NCBI RefSeq assembly: GCF_007830495.1
Contig: NZ_VLKW01000003.1
Coordinates: 558,001 to 622,000 of the forward strand
From: Pseudoduganella flava
GTDB lineage: Bacteria > Pseudomonadota > Gammaproteobacteria > Burkholderiales > Burkholderiaceae_D
Reading direction: 5' to 3'
Length of the DNA: 64,000 bases
Positions 8,840 to 20,000 of the stretch are shown one piece after another. How positions within the stretch are numbered: position 1 is the stretch's first letter; each line of letters starts with the position of its first letter. The position numbers were made by a program, and so were the translations under genes. The notes beneath the pieces were generated by a model that was not told the origin of the DNA, made no database searches, and was given only the letters and a program-made list of their open reading frames with translations.

Positions 8840-11485
8840 TCACCTTGCCGGCAGCGCCGTGTGATCCTCCCCCGGCTTGCCGGCCTGCCTGCCGCTGCCG
8901 TGCATCAGCCAGTAGTGGTGGAATGCCAGGCGGATGTTGTCGCGCAGCTGGATGTCGTCCCATGGCTTCGTGTAGAAGCGGTAGATCGCGCCCCGGTTGA
9001 TCGAATCGAGCATCGCTTCCAGCCCCGTATAGCCGGACAGGATGATGCGGATCGTGTCCGGGTACATGTCCTTCACCTTCGACAGGAACTCGGTGCCGCT
9101 CATCACCGGCATGCGCTGGTCGCACACGATCACCTGCACCGGGTGCAATGCCAGCAGGTCGAAGCCTTCGGCCGGCGACGCGGCCGTCAGGATGCGGTAG
9201 CCGTCGCGCCGGAACAGCCGGTGCAGCGACGACAGCACGTTGACGTCGTCGTCGACGATCAGCAGGGTCTGCGGCGGTTCGGGGGCCTGGTTCGGGTCCG
9301 GCGGCAGCGCCTTGCCGCCGACGACCAGCTGGCCCAGGTCGCCCGCCGACAACGGCCGCGAGAAGAAGAAACCCTGCACCTCGTCGCAGCGGTTGCGGCG
9401 CAGGAATTCCAGCTGCGGGCGCGTCTCGACACCTTCCGCGACCACGCGCAGTTTCAGGCTGTGCGCCATGCTGATGATCGCCAGCGCGATCGCCGCGTCG
9501 TTCGGGTTCGTGACGATGTTGCGCACGAACGCGATGTCGATCTTCAGCTTGTCGATCGGGAAGCGCTGCAGGTAGGCCAGCGACGAATAGCCGGTGCCGA
9601 AGTCGTCGATCGCCACCTTCACGCCGAGCGCGCGCAGTTTCGACAGCACCTCGATCGTGCGCTCCGCGTTGGACATCAACGCCGTCTCCGTCAGCTCCAG
9701 CTCCAGCAGGTCCGCCGGCACGTTGTGGCGCTCCAGCGCATGACGCACCTCCTGTTCCAGGTCGCCCTCGGCGAACTGGCGCGACGCGACGTTGACGGCC
9801 ACGTTGACGGGCCCCACGGACGACGCCATCCATTCGGCGATCTGCCGGCACGCGGCATCGATGATCCAGTTGCCGGTGCGGACGATCAGGCCCGTATCCT
9901 CCAGCACGTGGACGAATTCGGCCGGGTACACGGTGCCGTGGCCCGGCCGGTTCCAGCGCAGCAGCGCCTCCGCGCCACTGACCCTGCCCGTGTGCAGGTT
10001 CACCTTCGGCTGGTAGTTCAGCTCCAGTTCGTCGTGGTCCAGCGCGCGGCGCAGCGCCATCTCCAGGTCGAGCCGCGCCAGCACCTGCACGTTCATGCCG
10101 GCCGTGAAGAAGCGGTAGGCATCGCTGCCCGCCTCCTTCGCCTGCCCCATCGCCGTGTTGGCGTACTTGACGAGCGTCTCTGGATCGGCCGCATCGTCCG
10201 GGTAGACGGCGATGCCGATCGATGCCGTCATCAGGGCCTGCTGCTCGCCCAGCTGGAACGGCGCGCGCAGCGCCTCGCGCACCTCGTTGGCGACCAGCAC
10301 GGCATCCTGCTGGTCGCGCGTCATCGTCAGGATCAGGCCGAATTCATCGCCGCCCAGCCGCCCCACCGTGTCGCGGATGCGCACGCACTGCACCAGCCGG
10401 TTCGAGAACTCGCGCAGCAGTTCGTCGCCCATCGCCGCGCCCAACGAATCGTTGACGGTCTTGAAGCGATCGAGGCCGATGAACAGCACGACGATGCGCC
10501 ACTCCTTGTCGCGCGCCAGATCGATCGCTTCGGCCAGCGTGCGGTAGAACAGCGTGCGGTTGGGCAGGCCCGTCAGGCTGTCGTAGTGCGCCATGTGCGT
10601 CAGGCGTTCCTCGGCCTGGCGGCGCTCGGAGATGTCGCGCGCCACGCAGATCAGCGTGCGCTGGCCGTCGAGATGCGGGTCGCGCGGGGTATCCAGCTCA
10701 TCGCGGTGGCGCGGCTCGGCCGGCTGGTGCTGCAGCTGCCAGTACACCTCGACCGGCACGGTGGCATGGTCGTGACGCAGCAGTTCCGCTTCCAGCAGCA
10801 CGGGGGCGCGCATGTCCGACCCGGCCGCCAGTGCCGCGTCGACGTGCTGCTGCAACTGCTCGCGGCTGCCCAGGCCGATACGGGACGGTTCCATCGCCAG
10901 CAACTGGGTGCGCGGGTGGCCCAGCATGCGGCAGGCGCCTTCGTTGACGTCGACGATCTGCATCACGCGCGGATCGATCAGGAAGATCGCATCGGCCGTC
11001 GCATCCATCGCGCTGCGAAAGCGCTGCAGGTCGGCCGTGCGTTCGCGCACCGTGCGCTCGAGAACGAGGTTGTGGAACTTCGCTTCACGCTGCATCAGCC
11101 GCACTTCGATCAGGTTGCGGATGCGGGTCAGCACCTCGATCGGGTCGAACGGCTTGCTGACGAAGTCGCGCGCGCCGGCGTCCAGCGCGGCCTGCTTCTT
11201 GTCCGGCTCCGCCGTCACGACCAGCACCGGCAAGTAGCCCTCCGGCTCGAGCGGGCGCAGCGCCTGCATCACCGCGAAGCCGTCCATGCCGGGCATCTGC
11301 AGGTCGAGGATGATGATGTCGTAGTTGTATTGCTCGTGCCACGCCGCGACGACGCGCGGATCAGTGGTGGAGCTGACGTGGGTGTAGCCCGTCGATTGCA
11401 GCAGGTACTCCAGCAGCTGCACGTTGACGGGTTGGTCGTCGACGATCAGGATGCTGGCGTTCAGGATGTCGGCCCGGCTGATCAT
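8840..11485 (-). CDS. REC-PAS-GGDEF-EAL-REC cyclic-di-GMP signalling protein
   Basis: Cytoplasmic protein of 881 residues. The domain order is receiver 1 (phospho-acceptor D61 in LDLQMPG), PAS-like (about 150-290), GGDEF (about 296-460), EAL (about 468-715) and receiver 2 (D789 in CDQRMPVMSG). The EAL domain keeps EALLRW (506), NVA at 565, ELTE, DDFGTG (627), EGVET (684) and QGFFFSRP, so phosphodiesterase activity is likely. The GGDEF domain keeps GGDEF (378-382) and an RxxD inhibitory site (369-372). However, the first metal-binding aspartate of the usual DLDRFK is glycine (G337 in IGLDRFK), so cyclase activity is doubtful. It is last in an operon with the kinase at 11529; an AGGAGAAG site precedes the ATG. 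The upstream kinase probably phosphorylates one or both receivers. Confidence 0.92.
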   Translation of the reverse strand: MISRADILNASILIVDDQPVNVQLLEYLLQSTGYTHVSSTTDPRVVAAWHEQYNYDIIILDLQMPGMDGFAVMQALRPLEPEGYLPVLVVTAEPDKKQAALDAGARDFVSKPFDPIEVLTRIRNLIEVRLMQREAKFHNLVLERTVRERTADLQRFRSAMDATADAIFLIDPRVMQIVDVNEGACRMLGHPRTQLLAMEPSRIGLGSREQLQQHVDAALAAGSDMRAPVLLEAELLRHDHATVPVEVYWQLQHQPAEPRHRDELDTPRDPHLDGQRTLICVARDISERRQAEERLTHMAHYDSLTGLPNRTLFYRTLAEAIDLARDKEWRIVVLFIGLDRFKTVNDSLGAAMGDELLREFSNRLVQCVRIRDTVGRLGGDEFGLILTMTRDQQDAVLVANEVREALRAPFQLGEQQALMTASIGIAVYPDDAADPETLVKYANTAMGQAKEAGSDAYRFFTAGMNVQVLARLDLEMALRRALDHDELELNYQPKVNLHTGRVSGAEALLRWNRPGHGTVYPAEFVHVLEDTGLIVRTGNWIIDAACRQIAEWMASSVGPVNVAVNVASRQFAEGDLEQEVRHALERHNVPADLLELELTETALMSNAERTIEVLSKLRALGVKVAIDDFGTGYSSLAYLQRFPIDKLKIDIAFVRNIVTNPNDAAIALAIISMAHSLKLRVVAEGVETRPQLEFLRRNRCDEVQGFFFSRPLSAGDLGQLVVGGKALPPDPNQAPEPPQTLLIVDDDVNVLSSLHRLFRRDGYRILTAASPAEGFDLLALHPVQVIVCDQRMPVMSGTEFLSKVKDMYPDTIRIILSGYTGLEAMLDSINRGAIYRFYTKPWDDIQLRDNIRLAFHHYWLMHGSGRQAGKPGEDHTALPAR

Positions 11486-11500
11486 GACTTCTCCTTCAGG

Positions 11501-11528
11501 CTATTGCTCGCGCTCTATTGCTTGCGCT

Positions 11529-11542
<14 letters not shown>
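11501..11542 (-). repeat. Three tandem 14-bp repeats covering the kinase stop codon
   Basis: Unit CTATTGCTTGCGCT on the plus strand, at 11501, 11515 and 11529, with one or two substitutions. Each unit carries CTA (TAG on the coding strand); with 14-bp spacing the three TAG triplets fall in three different frames. The first is the actual stop of the kinase gene. Confidence 0.85.
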
Positions 11543-13570
<2,028 letters not shown>

Positions 13571-13574
<4 letters not shown>

Positions 13575-14149
13575 GCCGCTCCCGGCTGGACGCGGTACGC
13601 AGCCGCCAGCAAACGCGCGCTGATGCGCAGCCGCGCCGCGGCGGCCGCCTTCAGCGACACCTCGAAACGCAGCCGTTCATCGACGACGAGGAAGTTGATC
13701 ACGCTGCCCATGCCATGGACCTGACCGTTGTCCGATACCGTCAATATGGGCTGCGCACGGCAGCCGTCAAGCAGGCCCTGGGCTGCCGCGCCGCCGGCGC
13801 CGCCGATGAACGCGATATGGGCGGCCCGGCCGGCGCCCGGCGCCGCGTTCAGCCGCTGCACCTGGACGATACGGCCGTTGACGGTACGCCCGGCCACCAG
13901 GCGCTCCAGCTGTTCGGCCAGCGCGTCGGCGCCGAACACGCCGATCACCAGCGGGCTGTCGGCCCGGGCAAACGCTCCTTCCGGCCATTCGACGAAGCCG
14001 CCGAAGCGGTACAGGAACGCGGCCTTGATCTGCCGTTCCAGCTCGTCGCCCGCCCGCGCCGGCAGCGTCGCGGCGGCGAGCGCAATACCAAGCCACCGCG
14101 TCAGCCACTGCGCGAGCCACTGCCTGCGGGAAAGCTCTCGATGTGTCAC
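13571..14149 (-). CDS. YfiR family periplasmic protein
   Basis: Exported protein of 192 residues related to YfiR (DUF4154). An N-terminal export signal with a possible twin-arginine motif (SRRQWL) and hydrophobic stretch ends near ARA-GDELE. The family landmarks follow: IKAAFLYRFGGFVEWPEGAF, PLVIGVFG, a redox- or ligand-binding core, and GSVINFLVVDERLRFEVSLKAA. YfiR of Pseudomonas binds the periplasmic domain of the cyclase YfiN and holds it inactive. The start is a GTG at 14149. This is the first gene of the operon with the kinase and the EAL protein, which makes the kinase its likely partner. Confidence 0.87.
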
Positions 14150-14344
14150 GTTCTGCCGGGCGTATTGGTTGATCCGTCAGCCTATTCTATCGTCGAGTTG
14201 ACGGGCGCAGCGCTTGTTTGGTCTCCCGGTGCGCCCCTTGCTCCCCCAAGCGGGCAAGCCCGACAATTTTTTGCCGCGTGCGTGGCCAGCCGCCGGCGGC
14301 GCGCGCTAGAATGGAACCGGATTGTTTGCCTCGAGGAGCGACAC

Positions 14345-14827
14345 GTGAGTACGGACATCAACGAACTGGCCGCCCAGGTGGGCCGTGCCTTGCAGGACAA
14401 GGGATTGCTTCTGGCCACTGCGGAATCGTGCACCGGCGGCGGCGTGTCGCAGGCGATCACGGAGATCGCCGGCTCGACCGGCTGGTTCGACTGCGGCTTC
14501 GTCACGTATTCCAATGCGTCGAAGACGGAACTGCTGGAGGTGCCGGCGGCGCTGATCGCGCAGTTCGGCAGCGTCAGCGAGGAAGTCGCCGCCGCGATGG
14601 CGCAAGGGGCACTTGCCAACAGCAATGCCCACCTGGCCGTGTCGACGACGGGCATCGCCGGCCCGACGGGCGCCGTGCCGGGCAAGCCGGTCGGCACCGT
14701 CTGCTTCGGCTGGGCCAATGGCGACACCGTGCATACCGAACGCCTCGTCTTCTCCGGCGACCGCCACGCGGTGCGCGAACAAACCGTCATCCACGCGCTG
14801 CAAGGCCTGCTGCGCTTCGTCAACTGA
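14345..14827 (+). CDS. pncC: Nicotinamide-nucleotide amidohydrolase, PncC/CinA C-terminal family
   Basis: Deamidates nicotinamide mononucleotide to nicotinate mononucleotide, recycling the NMN released by DNA ligase. The 160-residue protein is the stand-alone CinA C-terminal domain: TAESCTGGGVSQAITEIAGSTGWFDCGFVTYSN, VSEEVAAAMAQGAL, STTGIAGPTGAVPGKPVGTVC. The start is GTG at 14345, preceded by GAGGAG eight bases upstream; in-frame codons further upstream overlap the YfiR region and lack family similarity. The phosphoesterase gene follows almost immediately, suggesting one transcript. Confidence 0.93.
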   Translation: MSTDINELAAQVGRALQDKGLLLATAESCTGGGVSQAITEIAGSTGWFDCGFVTYSNASKTELLEVPAALIAQFGSVSEEVAAAMAQGALANSNAHLAVSTTGIAGPTGAVPGKPVGTVCFGWANGDTVHTERLVFSGDRHAVREQTVIHALQGLLRFVN

Positions 14828-14829
14828 AC

Positions 14830-15741
14830 TTGCGCCTTCCGCTGCCGCGGCTGTTACCACTGACCCTGCTGTCATTGCTGCCGGCATTGGCCCCGGCAGC
14901 GCCGGCAGTGCCACTGACGGTCTTCGCGGCCGGCGACATCGCCGACTGCCGCTACAGCCGCCCCCGCTACTCCGATGCCGCGGCCACCGCCGCGTTGATC
15001 CAGTCCCGGCTGGCCACTGCGCCGGACGCGCTGGTGCTGACCCTGGGCGACCACACCTACCCGTATGGCCGCGCCGAGGAATTCACCCATTGCTATGCGC
15101 CGACGTGGGGCGCGTTCCGCGACCGCACCCGCCCTGTGCCCGGCAACCACGAATACCACGACGGCAGCGCCGGCGGCTATTACGATTATTTCGGCGCGCA
15201 GGCCGGCCCGCGCGGCCGGGGCTGGTACAGCTTCGATGCCGGCGGCTGGCACTTCGTGGCGCTGAACAGCCACCTGGACCGCGGCCTTCACGCCGAGCAG
15301 CTCGCCTGGCTGCGGGACGACCTGGCGCGTCACCCGGCCCGCTGCACCCTCGCCTGGTGGCATGCTCCCATGTATAGTTCCGGCGGGCACCCACGCAACA
15401 CGAAGATGCGCGACGTGTGGCAGGTGCTGGTGGAGGCCGGCGCGGAACTGGCGCTGGCCGGGCACGATCACGACTACGAACGGTTCGCACCGATGGATGC
15501 CGATGGCCGCGTGGACCCGCGCGGGATGCGGCAATTCGTCGTCGGCACGGGCGGGGCGATCCTGACGCCGTTCCGGCCATGGGCGCCGCCGGGCGAGTCG
15601 CGCCAGGCCACGCACCACGGCGTGCTGCGGCTGACCTTGCGCGAGGACGGCTACGACTGGGCATTCCTGCCAGTCGAGCTCGGCTGGTCGGAGTTCGCCG
15701 TGCCACCGCCGCGCGACAGCGGCAGCGCGCAGTGCCACTAA
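14830..15741 (+). CDS. Secreted calcineurin-like metallophosphoesterase
   Basis: Protein of 303 residues with a signal peptide (leucine-rich, about 1-27, ending APAAPA). The metallophosphoesterase motifs are in order: AAGDIADC, LTLGDHTY, VPGNHEYHD, WWHAPMYSSG and LAGHDHDYERF. This arrangement is that of purple-acid-phosphatase-like exported enzymes; the substrate is unknown. No ATG is available near the signal peptide. The TTG at 14830, 2 nt after the pncC stop, is the most plausible start, giving close coupling to pncC. The C-terminus ends inside an 11-bp tandem repeat. Confidence 0.85.
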   Translation: MRLPLPRLLPLTLLSLLPALAPAAPAVPLTVFAAGDIADCRYSRPRYSDAAATAALIQSRLATAPDALVLTLGDHTYPYGRAEEFTHCYAPTWGAFRDRTRPVPGNHEYHDGSAGGYYDYFGAQAGPRGRGWYSFDAGGWHFVALNSHLDRGLHAEQLAWLRDDLARHPARCTLAWWHAPMYSSGGHPRNTKMRDVWQVLVEAGAELALAGHDHDYERFAPMDADGRVDPRGMRQFVVGTGGAILTPFRPWAPPGESRQATHHGVLRLTLREDGYDWAFLPVELGWSEFAVPPPRDSGSAQCH

Positions 15742-15776
15742 GGGGCCATTAAGGGTCCACTGAGCGGCCACTGACG
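15733..15776 (+). repeat. Four tandem 11-bp repeats covering the phosphoesterase stop codon
   Basis: Units TGCCACTAAGG, GGCCATTAAGG, GTCCACTGAGC and GGCCACTGACG. Each unit carries TAA or TGA at the same unit position; the 11-bp period puts these stops in all three frames. The first TAA is the stop of the phosphoesterase. Confidence 0.75.
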
Positions 15777-15814
15777 GGGCCGCCGACACAATAAGATATT
15801 TCGGGAGCAAACAG

Positions 15815-16543
15815 ATGCAAAACACGGTTCACTTCATCCTGCAGGGCAAGGGCGGCATCGGCAAGACGCTCGTCTCGACCATTCTCGCGCAATGGCTGCA
15901 GGCGAAAGGCGACGCCCCGCTGCGCTGCTACGACACGGACCAGGAAAACACGACCTTCTCGCGCTACAAGGCGCTGGACGTGCAGCACATCCCCGTGATG
16001 ACGGAGGCGCGCACGATCGACCCGAAGCGCTTCGACGCGCTGATGATCGACATCCTCGAGGAGGACGGCAACTGCGTGATCGACAACGGCGCCAACACGT
16101 TCAGCCCCTTGCTGGCCTACCTGCTGGAGAACCACTGCTTCGACCTGCTGGCCGATTCCGGCCGCAAGGTGTACATCCACACGATCGTCGGCGGCGGCGA
16201 TACGCTGCACGATACGGCGATGGGCTTCGTGTCGACGGCCAAGTCCACCGACGTTCCCCTCGTACTGTGGGAGAACGAGCACTTCGGCCTGCTGCAATCG
16301 GCGTCCGGCAAGGCCTTCGTCGAATCGCAGACCTATGCCGAGCATGCCGGCCGGGTGCGCGGCCGCGTCGTGCTGGCGCAGCGCAATGCCGACACGTTCG
16401 GTGCCGACATCAAGAAAATGAACACGGCGCGGATGACGATCGATGAAGTGAAGGCCAGCGACAAGTTCAACGTGATGGAAAAGCAGCGCATCAAGGTCGT
16501 GTTCCGCGACCTGTTCGAACAGCTCGACCGCGTCAACTGGTAA
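15815..16543 (+). CDS. TraL-like P-loop ATPase, chromosomal orphan
   Basis: ParA/MinD-type ATPase of 242 residues. The deviant Walker A QGKGGIGKT is at residues 10-18. The rest follows the plan of TraL from IncP plasmids (RP4): YDTDQENTTFSRYKAL, ARTIDPKRFDALM, VIDNGANTFSPLLAYLLEN and a C-terminal MEKQRIKVVFRDLFEQLD. In RP4, TraL is encoded in the transfer region. No relaxase, coupling protein, pilus gene or oriT-like structure lies within 20 kb on either side. A good GGGAGC site precedes the ATG. It is followed 8 bp later by a TraM-like gene, as in plasmids. The chromosomal role is unknown; a positioning or assembly ATPase is an inference from the fold. Confidence 0.82.
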   Translation: MQNTVHFILQGKGGIGKTLVSTILAQWLQAKGDAPLRCYDTDQENTTFSRYKALDVQHIPVMTEARTIDPKRFDALMIDILEEDGNCVIDNGANTFSPLLAYLLENHCFDLLADSGRKVYIHTIVGGGDTLHDTAMGFVSTAKSTDVPLVLWENEHFGLLQSASGKAFVESQTYAEHAGRVRGRVVLAQRNADTFGADIKKMNTARMTIDEVKASDKFNVMEKQRIKVVFRDLFEQLDRVNW

Positions 16544-16551
16544 GGATCGCC

Positions 16552-17037
16552 ATGGACCGCCAGCAGCTGCGCAATCTCGTGTTTGAAAAAACCGGCATCA
16601 AGCTCGACGTCGACGATCCGATCTTCGCGCTGGTGGCGCTCAACGAGGCGGTGCTGGCCGACGCCGTCCAGCGCCACGTCGACCGCATCGATGTCGCCTC
16701 GCGCGACCTGGCCGAGCGGGCCCGGCATGCCGGCGGCTTGCCGGCCGCCGCGCAGGCCGATGCCGCGCTGGCGCCCCCGGCACTGCCCGCGGACCGCCGC
16801 ACGCTCGCCATCGCCGGCGGCGCGGCCGTGCTGGGTGCAGTGCTGAGTACTGCGCTGGTGCTGCTGGGGCAGGCGCTGTGGTTCCGTCCCGCGCCGCCGG
16901 TCACCGTGCCGGTGCCGGCACCGCTGACGGCCAGCCAGATCGACGCGATCGCCACCGGCGAACGCCTGACCCGCGCGCTGCCGCGGCTGGACGCGAAGAC
17001 CCGCGCCGCCGTGCTGGCCGAGATGCAGAAGCCGTAA
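16552..17037 (+). CDS. TraM-like single-pass membrane protein, partner of the TraL-like ATPase
   Basis: Protein of 161 residues. The N-terminus (LRNLVFEKTGIKLDVDDPIFALVALNEAVLAD) resembles the start of TraM proteins from conjugative plasmids, which share the DDPI-x-x-L-x-x-LN pattern. A linker rich in Ala and charged residues follows, then one transmembrane segment (about 83-105) and a Pro-rich, probably periplasmic, C-terminal part (VTVPVPAPLTASQ). The gene is 8 bp downstream of the TraL-like gene. The pair could form a membrane-anchored ATPase complex; that is inference. It converges on the RTX gene with only 9 bp between stops. Confidence 0.72.
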   Translation: MDRQQLRNLVFEKTGIKLDVDDPIFALVALNEAVLADAVQRHVDRIDVASRDLAERARHAGGLPAAAQADAALAPPALPADRRTLAIAGGAAVLGAVLSTALVLLGQALWFRPAPPVTVPVPAPLTASQIDAIATGERLTRALPRLDAKTRAAVLAEMQKP

Positions 17038-17046
17038 CGCCGGTTC

Positions 17047-20000
17047 TTACACCGTGAACGCGTAGTCGCTGGCGGCCGTCACACCCGTCAGCTGGGCGAT
17101 CTGCACCAGTTCCGTGCTGGCCACCACCGCATCCGCATTGGCGGCGACGAAGCGGTACAGCGCCGTCGTCGTGCCGTTATCGATCGCGAACAGCGCCGTC
17201 TGCCCCACCGTGTACGCCGTGTCGGCCGCGCCGATCAGCGCGGCCGCCTTGGCCGTCGTCAGCGTGGTGGCATCCGTCGTCACGATCACCAGTTCCGCAT
17301 CCGTGCCGAAGCCGCCCGGCCCGGCGATCGTCGCCGCATGGTCCAGCACCGCGTCGCCGTTGCCGATCGCGCGCACCGACACGTCGACCAGCAGGTGGTC
17401 GATGCCCGTCGCGAAATCCGTCACCGTGTCGCTGCCCGCATCGGCGCGCAGCACGAACGTGTCGGCGTCCGCACCGCCCGTCAACGTGTCGTTGCCCAGG
17501 CCGCCCACGAGCGTGTCGGCACCTGCGCCGCCCGTCAGCCGGTCCGCGCCGATGCCGCCTGTGATGCGGTTGGCCAGGTCATTGCCCGTGCCAGTGAACG
17601 CCGAGTTGCCCGTGTAGTCGAGGTGTTCGACGTCGGCCGCCAAGGTCCATGCCGACAGGGCGGTGCGCACCACGTCGATGCCGCCGTCCACGCTTTCGAT
17701 CACCTTGTCGAGCGTGCTGTCGACCACATACACGTCGTTGCCCGCGCCACCGGCCAGCGTGTCGCCGCCGGTGCCCCCGACCAGCGTATCGTTCCCCGTG
17801 CCGCCCAGCAGGCTGTCGTTGCCGCTGCCGCCATCGAGGCTGTCGTTGCCGTCCGCGCCGTCGAGCGTGTTCGCACCCGCGCCGCCCGTCAGCACATTGG
17901 CCAGCGCATTGCCGATTACCGTGCCGGCGGTGCTGGACTTGACCACCGCGTTCTCGACGTTGGCCGCCAGCGTGTAGCTGTACAGGGCCGTCGCGATCGT
18001 GATGCTGGCCGTGTCCGTGCCCGCGCCAGCCGCCTCGACGATCACGTCCTGCACGGCGCCGATCACGTACGTATCGTCACCGGCAAGCCCCACCATCGTG
18101 TCGGCGCCGGCCAGGCCATCGATCGTGTCGGCACCCATGGTGCCCGTCAGGTCGTCGTCGCCGACGCTGACGAGGCCCTTGCGCAGCTCGGCCAGCGAGT
18201 ACGACACGCCGTCGAACACGAGCGTTTCCGTATTGCGCACGATGACGACGTCGCCCGTCGTCTTGTGCACCAGCTTCAGGTCGTCCGCGGTCGGGCGCGA
18301 GCGCACGTAGTCGGCCAGCGCGGCGGTGAACACGGCCGTGTCGTTGCCGGCGCCGCCGTCGAGCGTGTCGGACCCGCTGCCGCCTTCGAGGCGGTCGTCG
18401 CCGTCGCCGCCCAGCAGGCTGTCCTTGCCGGCGAAGCCACCCAGCGTGTCGTTGCCGGCGCCGCCCGTCAAGGTGTCGTTGCCGTTGTTGCCGTCGATCG
18501 CGTTGTCGCCGGCGTTACCCGTGAGCCGGTAGGCGCGGCCCGCCGTGCTGCCGGCCAGGTCTTCCACGTATTGCGCCAGCGTGTAGGTGGCAGCTGTCGT
18601 GAGTACGCGATCGTGGCCGCCGCCATCGTTTTCGATGACGACGTCGCCCGCCACATCGACTACATAGGTGTCGTCGCCAGCGCCGCCTGTCAGCGTGTCC
18701 GCGCCTGCCCCGCCGATGAGGGTGTCGTTACCGGCGCCGCCATCGAGCTTGTCGCTGCCGGCGCCGCCGTCCAGGCTGTCGTTGCCGTCCAGGCCGTCGA
18801 GCGTGTTCGCGGCGCTGTTGCCGGTCAGCTGGTTGGCGGCCGCATTGCCCGTCAGCCGGGCCGCGCCGCCACCTGTGACGATGCCGTTCTCGACGTTCTC
18901 GCCCAGCGTGTAGGTGCCGTTGACCACTGCGAAGCGCACGGTATCCGTGCCGCCATCGGCCGCTTCGACGACCACGTCGCCAGCCGAGGCCACGACATAC
19001 GTATCGTCACCGGCCAGGCCCGTCATCGTGTCGTCGCCCGCCTGGCCGTCCAGCGTGTCGTTGCCGCTGGTGCCGGGCAGCACGTCGTTGCCGCTGCTGA
19101 CGATGCCCTTGACGAGGTCCGCCCACGCCACGACGGCGCCGTTGAAGTCCACCGATTCCACGCCGCGCAACGTGATGGCGACGCTGGTCGTCTTCTCCGT
19201 CAGCACGATGTCCGTTGCGTTCGGGCGCGTGACGCGGTAGGCATCCAGCGTGCCCGCCACGTAGGCGACGTCGGTGCCCGCGCCGCCGTCGAGCGTGTCG
19301 CGGCCGCCGTCGCCGTACAGGCTGTCGGCACCGTCGCCGCCCAGCAGGCTGTCGTTGCCGAGGCCACCGTGCAGCACGTCGTCGCCGGCCAGGCCGGACA
19401 ACGTATCGCTGCCGCCCTGCCCCCTGATCGCGTTGGCCGCGGCGTTGCCCGTGCCGGCAAAGGCGGCCGTGCCGGTGTACTGCAAGTCCTCCACCTCGGC
19501 GGCCAGCGTGATGCGCGCCAGCGCCGTCTCGACGCGGTCATGGCCGCCATCGGCCAGCTCGGTGATCACGGCGCTGCCCGCGGTGATCACGTAGACGTCG
19601 TCGCCATCGCCGCCGATCAGCGTGTCGGTGCCGCTGGCGGTGAGCATCGTGTCGTTGCCCGCGCCGCCTTCCACGCGGTCGTTGCCGGCACCGCCGTCGA
19701 GGCGGTCGTCGCCGGCCGCGCCGACGAGCGTGTCGTTGCCGCCGACGCCTTCGAGCGTGTCGGCGGCGTCCGTGCCGTTCAACAGGTCAGCGCCGGCGGT
19801 GCCGAGCGAACCGGTTGCTTCGGCAAAGCTCTTCGACACGCCGTTGAGCACGACCGTCTCGATATTGCGCAGCACGATCGTGACGCCTGTCGATGTGTTG
19901 GTCAGCTGCAGTTCGGTCATGCCCACGCGCGTCCGCGTGACGCTCGCAAGGTCCAGCGCGAGCACGGCGGTGTCGTTGCCGTCGCCGCCATCGAGCGTAT

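Noticed and set aside
15815..17037. TraL/TraM pair as the edge of an integrative conjugative element
   Set aside because: No integrase, relaxase, tRNA attachment site, direct repeats or other transfer genes were seen on either side; base composition matches the surroundings.
16552..17037. Reading the TraM-like protein as a cell-division or flagellar membrane protein
   Set aside because: The DDPI-x-x-L-x-x-LN start and its position directly after a TraL-like ATPase fit TraM better than any other single-pass membrane family I know.
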